Shown: piece after piece, positions 22,732 to 29,588 of the stretch | How the letters are laid out: every line of letters begins with the position of its first letter | Numbering within the stretch: the stretch's first letter is position 1 | From: Sphaerisporangium corydalis | GTDB lineage: Bacteria > Actinomycetota > Actinomycetes > Streptosporangiales > Streptosporangiaceae | Reading direction: 5' to 3' | Length of the DNA: 33,311 bases | NCBI RefSeq assembly: GCF_025506355.1 | Contig: NZ_JANZYP010000088.1 | Location: 1-33,311, forward strand | Program-made: the position numbers and the translations under genes | Notes under the pieces: generated by a model | Told to the model about the DNA's origin: nothing | What the model saw: only the letters and a program-made list of their open reading frames with translations | Databases searched by the model: none

Positions 22732-23157
22732 TCAGTGCGTCAGGATGAACGGCTCGCTGACGCAGAACTTGTGGACGCGGTTGACCCCGGCGGCCGCCGA
22801 CAGCACCGCCACGTACTCCATGACGTGCCCGTCGACCGCCGCGAAGTTGGCGATGGTGACGGTGAAGGCGTGCCGGTACTTTCCCCAGCCGGGGGCGTTG
22901 AGCGCACCCGCGTCGACCTGGGTGAAGGTCCCGAGGGCGGCGGGGTTGCCCCCGGTGGTCCAGTCCCTGGCGAAGATCGTCACCTGGTACGGCGCGCCGT
23001 CCACCCTGGCGGCCCCGGCCTCGGCCTCCACCACGACGTCGAAGGTCGTGCCACCGCCCCGCAGCGGCGTCTCGTCGATGATGGCCGGCGGCGCGGGCGC
23101 CGCAGCCTGCACCTCGGTCGTGTAGACGCGGACCAGGTCGATCTCGTTCGGCCCCAT
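22732..23157 (-). CDS. Unrecognised 141-residue protein, last gene of the CHAT cluster
   Basis: A soluble protein without signal peptide, transmembrane segment or motif I recognise. It begins MGPNEIDLVRVYTTEVQAAA. Alternating hydrophobic residues and phrases such as YQVTIFARDW, HAFTVTIANF and VMEYVAVLSAAAG suggest a beta-sandwich. It has one cysteine near the end (HKFCVSEP). ATG 23157 is preceded by GAGGGGAAG. A 166-bp gap with a perfect hairpin separates it from the CHAT gene, so it may have its own promoter. Its position suggests a substrate, regulator or effector of the protease cluster, but nothing in the sequence decides this. Confidence 0.7.
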   Translation of the reverse strand: MGPNEIDLVRVYTTEVQAAAPAPPAIIDETPLRGGGTTFDVVVEAEAGAARVDGAPYQVTIFARDWTTGGNPAALGTFTQVDAGALNAPGWGKYRHAFTVTIANFAAVDGHVMEYVAVLSAAAGVNRVHKFCVSEPFILTH

Positions 23158-23176
23158 GAGCTTCCCCTCTCGGTGC

Positions 23177-23193
23177 GGGGTCCCGGTGACCCC
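23177..23193. promoter_or_regulatory. Perfect short hairpin in the leader of the 141-residue gene
   Basis: GGGGTC-CCGGT-GACCCC: six-base arms with a five-base loop, 19 bp upstream of the start codon and close to its ribosome site. It could be an operator or a translational control structure. Confidence 0.35.
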
Positions 23194-23323
23194 TACGACC
23201 GGCAAAGAGGACCGCCGGGCACGCGCAGATACCCCTATCCGGCGATTTCCCCGGGATCGCACTGATCCGCCTTCCGCGCGACCCGCTCCCCCCGCGCCGG
23301 CCCGTGTTCCCGGGGCCGCCGCG

Positions 23324-25843
23324 CTAACCCGCGCCGAAGCAGACGAAGCTCGACACCGGCTCCCCCTCGGCCGCGGCGGCCAGGGCGCACGCGGGCGGGA
23401 CCCGCCGGGCCAGCCGGCGGTGGTACTCCGTCATGACGCGGGCCGCGACCTCGTCAGGGATCGGCGTCACGCAGCCGATGACGCTCGACGTCCCCGCGTA
23501 CAGCAGGGCCGCCGCGAACCCCAGGATCTCGTCCCCCACGCGCACCACGGTCTGCCCGACGTCGCAGGCCGACAGCACGACGTGCCCCGGCGCGCCCGCC
23601 AGCCGCTGGAGGTCGTAGGCCATGAGCGGGCCGTCGGCCAGGTCCAGGCGGGAGAACAGCACGTTCTCCCGCTCGTGGTGACCGTGCGCGGCCAGGTGCG
23701 CGACCGACGCCCCGTCCAGCGCGGCGAGGGTCGCTTCCACCGTCGCGCCGGCGCCGCTCAACCGGCGGACCTCGGGGTAGACCGCCGCGATCTGGTCCAC
23801 CTCCGCCTCGGCGTGCTCCAGGTCGGGGCCGGCGACCAGCAGCGGGACGCCGAGATCGTCCCGGCGGGCGCGCCGCGCCGACAGCCACACCTGCGCCGAG
23901 GGCGCCACCACGAGCGGCATCCCGGCCATGGGCGGCAGCAGGCCCCAGGGCAGCGCCGCCAGGGCCATCGTGGGGACGACCACCAGGCCCGACGCCCCGG
24001 TGGCCGCGGCCAGCGCGGGACCCAGCGCCGAGGTGATCGTCTCGACCTGGCGGCGGATGGAGAGCCCGATGACCGAGCGCAGGCGGCCCGGGACGTACCG
24101 CCCGGCCGCCGCCCGCAGGTCGCCCGCGAGGCGGCGCCCCGCCTCGGCCGCCGGCGCGTACTCACCGAGCTCGTACAGGCGGAACCGGGAGCGCCGCACC
24201 ACCAGCGCCCACAGGCGCCCCCGCATGTGCAGCAGGCTCATCAGGGCCAGGTCGGCGGCGGCGAGCTCGGCGACGATCTCCGAGGTGGCGGCGGGCGCGG
24301 TTGCGTCGCGGGTGCCGCGCAGCCGCCAGCCGCGTTCCCGGATCTCGCGTTCCAGTTCAAGGCACCGCCTGCGCAGGTACGGGGCCTGGCGCGCCTGGGC
24401 GGGGTGGGTGCGCATCCACTGGCTGAGCTCGCGCAGCTCGACCACGGCCTCGGCCGTGCGCCCGTCCTCGGCGGGCCGGACCTGGGTGTGGCGGAAGGCC
24501 TGCGCGCGGCAGCGCTCCGACCAGTCGAACACCAGGCGGGCGTGCCCGTTGTCCAGTACGGCGGCCAGGCCGGTGCGCGCGAGGTCGTCGCCCAGCGCCG
24601 TCAGGCCCGTACGCAGGTCCAGGCTGCCCACGCGCCCCCGGTGGGTGTCGATGAGCGACAGCCCGGTGCGCACGCGCGACAGGGCCGCCCCGCGCCGCCC
24701 CTGGGCGACCGCGAGCTCGGCGTGCGTGAGGTGGTGCACCAGGAGGGTCGCCAGCGGCGCCCGCGAATGGGTGGCGCCCAGCGCGCGCGCCGCCTCGGCG
24801 GCGGCGTCGGTACGGCCCGCGAGCAGCAGGGCGCGCACGCCCAGCAGGCGCGCCACCCTGGCCTCGTCGCCCGCGCCGAGCGCGGCCAGGCCCGCCGCGA
24901 GACCGTCGGCGCGAGCGACCAGCCGGTACGGCGCCCGGGTCCGCGCGAGGTCCACCCGCAGGGTCATCAGCCGGGCCCGCAGCGTCCACAGCTCGCTGCC
25001 GCGCCGCCGGAACTGGGCACGCGCCCGCTGGGCCCACACGCGGGCCATGTCATGGTCGCGGGCGTCCAGCGCGGCCTGGGCCCGCGCGAGTTCGGCCTCG
25101 GCGTAGTCCTGGGTGAGCCGCTGCCGGCGGAACCGCCGCAGGATGCGGTCCAGGGTCTCGCCGGCCTCCCGCGCCAGACCCGCCGCCAGCAGCGCCCTGG
25201 CCTGGTCGAGCGCGAGCACGGGCAGGAAGCCCGGGTTGACCCGCTGGTAGATCTCCTCGACGCGCGCGAACGTCGACAGCGCGGTGGGGATGTCGCCCAG
25301 CAGCAGATCGCAGTAGCCGTCGTTGTGCAGCGCCTTGGCGTGCAGGACGTCATGACCCTGGGTCAGGGACAGGTGCGCGCTGCGGCGCGAGTCCTCGCGG
25401 GCGAGCCGGATCCGGCCCAGCGCGAGGTAGGCCACGGCGCGGTTGAGCAGGATGCGCGCCAGCTCGACGTCGTCGTACCCGGCGAGCGACGGCACCGCGG
25501 CGTCGAGCCGCTCCAGCGCCTGCACGACGCGCCCGGTGCGCAGCAGCATGAGGCCGAGCTGGGCCTGGACGATCGTGCGCTCTTCGGGCGCGGCCCAGTC
25601 CTGCGCCTGTGTCAGCAACCCCAGCCCGAGGTCGGTGTGCCCCTGTTCCGCCTCGGCGTGCGCAAGGCTGATCAGCAGGCGGGCGGCGAGCGCCGCGTCG
25701 GCGGGGACGGCGGCCTGGCCCGGCGCCCACCCGAGCAGGAGCAGACCCTCCCGGAGGTGGCCCGCGGCCCGTGCGGGGTGCCCGCCCGAGGTCGCGGCGA
25801 CGCCACGCCGATGCAGCAGCCGGGCACGTTCCTGAACGGTCAT
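23324..25843 (-). CDS. TPR-CHAT caspase-like cysteine protease
   Basis: An 839-residue cytosolic protein. Residues 1-450 are helical repeats of tetratricopeptide type (for example AEQGHTDLGLGLLTQAQDW, RTGRVVQALERLDAAV). Residues about 520-839 are a CHAT domain with the dyad intact: His720 in VAHLAAHG and Cys760 in VVLSACDVG. Family members are separase- and caspase-like proteases that cut specific protein targets when the TPR part senses a partner; Csx29 of type III-E CRISPR is one. It starts at ATG 25843, 49 bp after the sigma-linked 217-residue gene, in a cluster with an ECF sigma factor and an S8 protease. The target is unknown; the 217- and 141-residue neighbours are the first candidates. 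Confidence 0.93.
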   Translation of the reverse strand: MTVQERARLLHRRGVAATSGGHPARAAGHLREGLLLLGWAPGQAAVPADAALAARLLISLAHAEAEQGHTDLGLGLLTQAQDWAAPEERTIVQAQLGLMLLRTGRVVQALERLDAAVPSLAGYDDVELARILLNRAVAYLALGRIRLAREDSRRSAHLSLTQGHDVLHAKALHNDGYCDLLLGDIPTALSTFARVEEIYQRVNPGFLPVLALDQARALLAAGLAREAGETLDRILRRFRRQRLTQDYAEAELARAQAALDARDHDMARVWAQRARAQFRRRGSELWTLRARLMTLRVDLARTRAPYRLVARADGLAAGLAALGAGDEARVARLLGVRALLLAGRTDAAAEAARALGATHSRAPLATLLVHHLTHAELAVAQGRRGAALSRVRTGLSLIDTHRGRVGSLDLRTGLTALGDDLARTGLAAVLDNGHARLVFDWSERCRAQAFRHTQVRPAEDGRTAEAVVELRELSQWMRTHPAQARQAPYLRRRCLELEREIRERGWRLRGTRDATAPAATSEIVAELAAADLALMSLLHMRGRLWALVVRRSRFRLYELGEYAPAAEAGRRLAGDLRAAAGRYVPGRLRSVIGLSIRRQVETITSALGPALAAATGASGLVVVPTMALAALPWGLLPPMAGMPLVVAPSAQVWLSARRARRDDLGVPLLVAGPDLEHAEAEVDQIAAVYPEVRRLSGAGATVEATLAALDGASVAHLAAHGHHERENVLFSRLDLADGPLMAYDLQRLAGAPGHVVLSACDVGQTVVRVGDEILGFAAALLYAGTSSVIGCVTPIPDEVAARVMTEYHRRLARRVPPACALAAAAEGEPVSSFVCFGAG

Positions 25844-25869
25844 ACGCGCGCGTGTCCTCGCGGATCGGC

Positions 25870-25906
25870 CTTCAGAACACCATGGCGCGGCTTCAGAACA
25901 CCATGG
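25870..25906. repeat. 16-bp direct repeat duplicating the stop codon in frame
   Basis: CTTCAGAACACCATGG occurs at 25870-25885 and 25891-25906, spaced 21 bp. On the minus strand each reads ATG GTG TTC TGA, so the last three codons and the stop of the 217-residue gene are repeated in frame. Read-through of the first stop would add seven residues. Confidence 0.9.
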
Positions 25907-26546
25907 AGGGGGTCACCGCCAGTATCGTCCCTCGCGGCCCGACGTCCAGTGCCTGCCGGATGACGATCTGCGCCAGCCCGCGCGGCACGCCCTCCAGCGT
26001 GAAACGCCCCTGGTCGTCGGCCCGCGTCACGATGAGCCCCCTGGAGGTGCGCAGCTCCACCAGGTGGTCGCCGACCGGGGCCAGCCAGCCGTCCAGGCGG
26101 ACCCTCTCGTCGTCCCGGACGGTGATGGCGACCATGATGGTCAGGCTCTCGCTGTCGAAGGTGATCGTCCGGCTCTCCTCACCGCCGCGCGCGCCCGGCG
26201 CGGCGCCTATTTCCTCGGTCATGCTGAGCACCTCGCCCATCACGTTCTCCAGCGCCAGGACGAACCGCAGGCGGTCGAGCAGGGTGTCGGGGACGGGGTC
26301 GGCGCTCGCGTGGACGCGCCTGAGGCCGTCCAGGATCCGGCGGTCCTCGGCGTCCAGCGGCGGATCCCCGGGCCAGGGTCCATCCTCGCCCGTCGGCGGA
26401 TCAGCGGGCCGGGGCCCGTCGCCGTCCATCGGCGGATCCGTGGGCCAGGGTCCGTCGCCGTCCATCGGCGGATCCGTGGACCAGGGTCCATCGCCGTCCA
26501 TCGGCGGATCCGCCGGCCGGGGTTCCTCGTCGCCGACATCACTCAT
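25893..26546 (-). CDS. Repeat/helix/beta-sandwich protein coupled to the ECF sigma factor
   Basis: A 217-residue soluble protein in three parts. Residues about 11-64 are 12-residue repeats of type DPPMDGDGPWPT, acidic and proline-rich. Residues 66-112 are probably helical (ILDGLRRVHASADPVPDTLL, then RLRFVLALENVMGEVLSM). Residues 125-217 look like a carboxypeptidase regulatory-like beta-sandwich (VRLDGWLAPVGDHLVELRTS, RADDQGRFTLEGVPRG). Its ATG overlaps the sigma stop codon (ATGA), so both proteins are made in coupled amounts. That fits an anti-sigma or sigma-partner role, which is inference. No zinc anti-sigma motif or membrane helix is present. The flexible repeat arm could be a protease-sensitive linker. 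Confidence 0.8.
   Translation of the reverse strand: MSDVGDEEPRPADPPMDGDGPWSTDPPMDGDGPWPTDPPMDGDGPRPADPPTGEDGPWPGDPPLDAEDRRILDGLRRVHASADPVPDTLLDRLRFVLALENVMGEVLSMTEEIGAAPGARGGEESRTITFDSESLTIMVAITVRDDERVRLDGWLAPVGDHLVELRTSRGLIVTRADDQGRFTLEGVPRGLAQIVIRQALDVGPRGTILAVTPSMVF
26359..26522. repeat. 36-bp tandem repeat, about 4.5 units, inside a CDS
   Basis: Units begin at 26359, 26395, 26431, 26467 and 26503 (the last partial), each starting GGCGGAT and mostly ending GCCGTCCATC. They code for 12-residue repeats near the N-terminus of the 217-residue protein. The middle units are nearly identical, suggesting recent expansion and possible length variation between strains. Confidence 0.9.
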
Positions 26547-27163
26547 GACCGGCTCCAATCGGGGTCCTCGGCGAGCAGGCGGCGCAGCTTGGTGAGACAC
26601 CGGCCGCGCGTCGGCCCGATGCTCCCCCTCGGCATGCCCAGCGCGGCCGCGACCGCGTCGTAGTCGGGGCGGCGGACGAAGGCGACGATGCGCAGCAGGT
26701 CCCGGCACGGCTGCGCCAGCCGGGCCACCGCCTTCCACAGGGCGCGTCCCTGCTCGTCCTGGACGACGAGGTCGTCGGGAGGGACGCCGGGGTCGGGCAC
26801 GCGGGCGAGGGCGTCGTCGTCCGCGAGGTCCTCGGCGCGGGACGCGGCGCGCACCCGCCAGGCCTCCCGCCGGGCCGTGGTGATGAGCCACTCGATGAGC
26901 CCGGCCGGGTTCTCGATGGTGTGGAGGTACCGCAGAAGGCTGAGCCAGGTCGTCTGGATCACGTCTTCGGCGGCCTGCCGTCCGAGCCCCTGTGACCGGA
27001 CGGCGTGCCACAGCATCGGGGTGAGGTCGGCGACGACCGCGTCCAGTGCCTCACCATGCCCTTCCTGTGCTCTTCGCAACTGCGCCGCCAGCCGGTCACG
27101 GCGCTCGGGGCCGCGGTCGGTCAGGCTGGGGGTGGGGCACTCGGGCGCCGGTTCGTCGCTCAT
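26543..27163 (-). CDS. ECF-type RNA polymerase sigma factor
   Basis: A 206-residue sigma-70 family protein. Region 2 spans about residues 37-105 (AAEDVIQTTWLSLLRYLHTI, then GLIEWLITTARREAWR). Region 4 spans about 140-197 (ALWKAVARLAQPCRDLLRIV, then YDAVAAALGMPRGSIGPTRG and LTKLRRLL). A short acidic N-terminal tail precedes region 2. No membrane or zinc-binding anti-sigma gene is adjacent; the coupled 217-residue protein takes that position. The gene starts 19 bp after the S8 protease gene. It may activate its own cluster, but I cannot define its promoter sequence. Confidence 0.92.
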   Translation of the reverse strand: MSDEPAPECPTPSLTDRGPERRDRLAAQLRRAQEGHGEALDAVVADLTPMLWHAVRSQGLGRQAAEDVIQTTWLSLLRYLHTIENPAGLIEWLITTARREAWRVRAASRAEDLADDDALARVPDPGVPPDDLVVQDEQGRALWKAVARLAQPCRDLLRIVAFVRRPDYDAVAAALGMPRGSIGPTRGRCLTKLRRLLAEDPDWSRS

Positions 27164-27182
27164 GGCCGCTGACGCTCCCGGC

Positions 27183-28997
27183 TCAGGACCCGGGCGGGGC
27201 CGGCGGGGGCGCCAGCCCGGCGACGACCTTGGCCGCCCGCTCGATCGCCGCCGCCGCGCTGACGTCCTCCAGGGCCGAGGGCCGCGCGGCGCCCTGAACG
27301 TGCCCGGCTCCGGCCTGACCGGCTTGGGCGTGTTCGGCCGACGCCTGCTCGACGAGCCGCCGGACGATGGTCGCCGCCACGATCGGGGTGGCGAACGAGG
27401 TGCCGCTCCACGCCGCGAAACCGCCCGCGTAATTGTCGCCGTCCAGCGACGTACGCGCGGGCTTGGGCGGCCTGCCGGCGGGGCTGCTCCCGGGGATCCC
27501 GAGCACCGGCGACTGCGCCCCCTGGACCTGCGGCGGGAAGGTGCTGACCAGCGCCACGCCCGGCGCGTGGTACTGGACGGCCTTCCCCTCGTTGCTGAAG
27601 ATCGCGGTCGACCCGTCGGGGTTCTTGGCCCCGACGGCGAGCATCGGAGCGGCCGGGCCGGCGAGCGGGATGGACGCCGCCCCCGCCGGCTGCATCGCCC
27701 GCGTGGTGGCGTAGTTCCCTGACGCGGCGACCACGACGACCCCGAGGGCCCGCAGCTCCCGCAGTTTCTTGCGCAACTGGACGGTGTAGAGCCGGTCGTC
27801 CTCGGACTCCGCGAAGTACCCGCAGGACAGCGACACCACGTCCACGAACAGCCCGGCCGCCGGATCGGCCTGCGCCGCCCGCACCTGCTCGGCCACGTAC
27901 TCCAGCCCGATGAGCAGGGCGCTCTCGCGCATGGCGCCGTCGGCGTGCATGCCCCTGATCACCAGGATCCGCGCGTCCGGGACGATCTGGTAGATCAGGC
28001 CGGCCTCGAACACGCAGTGCCCGACCTGCGCGTTGGCCAGGCCCAGCAGCGGCTCGACGGGCGTCGGCGAGTCCAGGTAGCCCGAGATCTTCGCGAGCGG
28101 CCTGGCGCCCCTGGCCGGTGCCTGGTCGGAGGCGAGCCCCTTCTCGATCCGCTCCTGCACCGCGCCGCTCACCAGGATGACGGTGTCGTCGCCGGCCTTC
28201 TCGCTGAACGGAAGCCACGGATGCGGCAGGACCCCGCTGTCGATCAGGGCGATCACCGGCCGCCGCCTCCCGGCCACCCGCTCGAACGCGGCGCCGTCCC
28301 GGCGGGAGGGCGCGTCGAGCACGAGCTGGACGGGGTGGCGGGCGCTGAAGTCGGCCTGCGGCGCGGCGATCTGGTAGCCCGGCACGCCGTGCCCGTCGGT
28401 GGCGGGCTCCCCGCCGATGCCGGCCGCCGCGCCGATCCCCGAATACGCCGACCCCACCAGGATGTGGTCCAGGCCGATCTGCCTGCCGTACCTCCTGCGC
28501 GGGTCACGCTCGTCGTCGGGGTCCTCGGGGATCGCGTCCTGGCCCGGCCCGTCGAACGGCGGCAGGTTGCGGCGCAGTTCCTGGAGCGCCACCCACGCGT
28601 CCACGGCGACGACGGCCTTCGCCTGCTCGGCCACCCGCAGGGTGATCGGCCGCCAGCAGGCGCCGCCGTCCTGCCCCACCCCTTCCAGGTCGGGCACGTC
28701 GAACGTCAGGCCGATACCGGCCAGCGTGTCGGTGATCCAGACGTACGGATCGCGGGCCGGGCGGCGCCGGGGCGGGCGCAGCGCGGGGACCGGGACGAGC
28801 AGGGCGTCGGAGCGGTACACCGTGGAACCGGGGACGGGCGCACCGGCCGCCAGGGGGGCGGCGGCGGGGTCCAGCAGGCGGGCGCCGTGCCGTTCCAGAA
28901 GGTCACGGGGGAAGGAGACCCCGCGAAACAGGTCGCCGCTGCCGGTGTCGCTCGCCGCGACGCTCTCAGGTTCTCGGTCGAAATCTATGCTCCACAC
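27183..28997 (-). CDS. Cytosolic S8 (subtilisin-like) serine peptidase
   Basis: A 604-residue protein with no signal peptide (MWSIDFDREPESVAASDTGS). Residues 1-240 are a cluster-specific N-terminal region I cannot assign. The peptidase domain has Asp253 in VIALIDSGV, His327 in VGHCVFEAG, the oxyanion Asn428 in AASGNYATT and Ser534 in WSGTSFATP, so the triad is complete. The usual HGTHVAG around the histidine is altered. GTG 28997 is chosen because GGTGGAGG ends five bases upstream; an in-frame GTG at 29009 would place that site inside the gene. It is the first gene of the sigma/CHAT cluster. A role in processing a cluster protein is more likely than nutrition, given the cytosolic location. 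Confidence 0.9.
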   Translation of the reverse strand: MWSIDFDREPESVAASDTGSGDLFRGVSFPRDLLERHGARLLDPAAAPLAAGAPVPGSTVYRSDALLVPVPALRPPRRRPARDPYVWITDTLAGIGLTFDVPDLEGVGQDGGACWRPITLRVAEQAKAVVAVDAWVALQELRRNLPPFDGPGQDAIPEDPDDERDPRRRYGRQIGLDHILVGSAYSGIGAAAGIGGEPATDGHGVPGYQIAAPQADFSARHPVQLVLDAPSRRDGAAFERVAGRRRPVIALIDSGVLPHPWLPFSEKAGDDTVILVSGAVQERIEKGLASDQAPARGARPLAKISGYLDSPTPVEPLLGLANAQVGHCVFEAGLIYQIVPDARILVIRGMHADGAMRESALLIGLEYVAEQVRAAQADPAAGLFVDVVSLSCGYFAESEDDRLYTVQLRKKLRELRALGVVVVAASGNYATTRAMQPAGAASIPLAGPAAPMLAVGAKNPDGSTAIFSNEGKAVQYHAPGVALVSTFPPQVQGAQSPVLGIPGSSPAGRPPKPARTSLDGDNYAGGFAAWSGTSFATPIVAATIVRRLVEQASAEHAQAGQAGAGHVQGAARPSALEDVSAAAAIERAAKVVAGLAPPPAPPGS

Positions 28998-29060
28998 AGA
29001 GGCCTCCACCTTTTGTGTCCGTCAAGGGAAAGGAGAGAGGCTGCTCTTGTACAGATACAT

Positions 29061-29097
29061 GCGCGTGGTAACGGATGGATAACGGGACTTCACGCGC
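29061..29097. promoter_or_regulatory. Possible operator upstream of the S8/sigma/CHAT cluster
   Basis: GCGCGTG (29061-29067) and CACGCGC (29091-29097) form an inverted repeat. Inside it TAACGG occurs twice (29069-29074 and 29080-29085), 11 bp or one helical turn apart. It lies 64-100 bp upstream of the S8 start, where a cluster regulator could bind. No bound protein can be named. Confidence 0.4.
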
Positions 29098-29111
29098 CGG
29101 CGCCCGGCCGG

Positions 29112-29489
29112 TCAGCGGCGGAACATCAGCCGGATGCAGATGCCGATCGCGATGCAGCCGACGGCGAAGACCAGCAAGATCGTGGAGGCGGCGAAACCGA
29201 CCACCCACAGGCCGCCCTCCTCCGCGTCGGCGGGCGTCGTGACACCCTGCCACACCGCCAGGAGCTGCTGGGGGACCGCCAGCGGCACCAGCGTGGCCAC
29301 CGCGCCCCTGACCGACACGGTCACCCCGAGGACCAGCCCGGCCAGCAGGAAGGCCGCGCACATCCAGGGATAGAGCAGGGAGCGGAAGAAGTCACCGTCG
29401 GTGCCGGTCGCGGACAGGATCCACGTCGCGCCCACCCCCGCGAGGAAGGACACGACCGCGATCAGTTGGTGCCGGTGCCTCTGGACCAC
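29112..29489 (-). CDS. Small integral membrane protein, unknown function
   Basis: A 125-residue protein with about four hydrophobic helices (near 9-27, 38-60, 62-80 and 95-120) and basic ends (MVQRHRHQ and IRLMFRR). The loop VWQGVTTPADAEEGG is the only sizeable soluble part. I do not recognise a family. GTG 29489 is preceded by AGGGTGA at suitable spacing. It lies between glmM and the S8 protease gene on the same strand. About 100 bp with a possible operator separates it from the protease gene, so it may or may not belong to that cluster. Confidence 0.75.
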   Translation of the reverse strand: MVQRHRHQLIAVVSFLAGVGATWILSATGTDGDFFRSLLYPWMCAAFLLAGLVLGVTVSVRGAVATLVPLAVPQQLLAVWQGVTTPADAEEGGLWVVGFAASTILLVFAVGCIAIGICIRLMFRR

Positions 29490-29525
29490 GACCAGTCACC
29501 CTAAATCAGCCGGACACTCAGACGC

Positions 29526-29561
29526 GTCGAGGCGGGACCCCGGACGGGACCCCGCCTCGAC
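29526..29561 (-). terminator. GC-rich hairpin after glmM
   Basis: GTCGAGGCGGG and CCCGCCTCGAC make perfect 11-base arms around a 14-nt loop, 27 bp beyond the glmM stop codon. No T tract follows, which is common for actinobacterial terminators. Confidence 0.7.
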
Positions 29562-29588
29562 TCTGGCGGAACGATCAGCGTGGTGCGG

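Noticed and set aside
23156..25963. 935-codon plus-strand frame opposite the CHAT gene
   Set aside because: Antisense to a protein with an intact catalytic dyad; Gln/Arg/His-rich with no recognisable domain.
26359..26522. 36-bp repeats as a CRISPR array
   Set aside because: The units are contiguous without spacers and lie in a reading frame as 12-residue repeats.
22677..29561. Mobile-element origin of the accessory block
   Set aside because: No transposase, integrase, tRNA target or terminal repeats are visible at either edge, and base composition looks like that of its neighbours.
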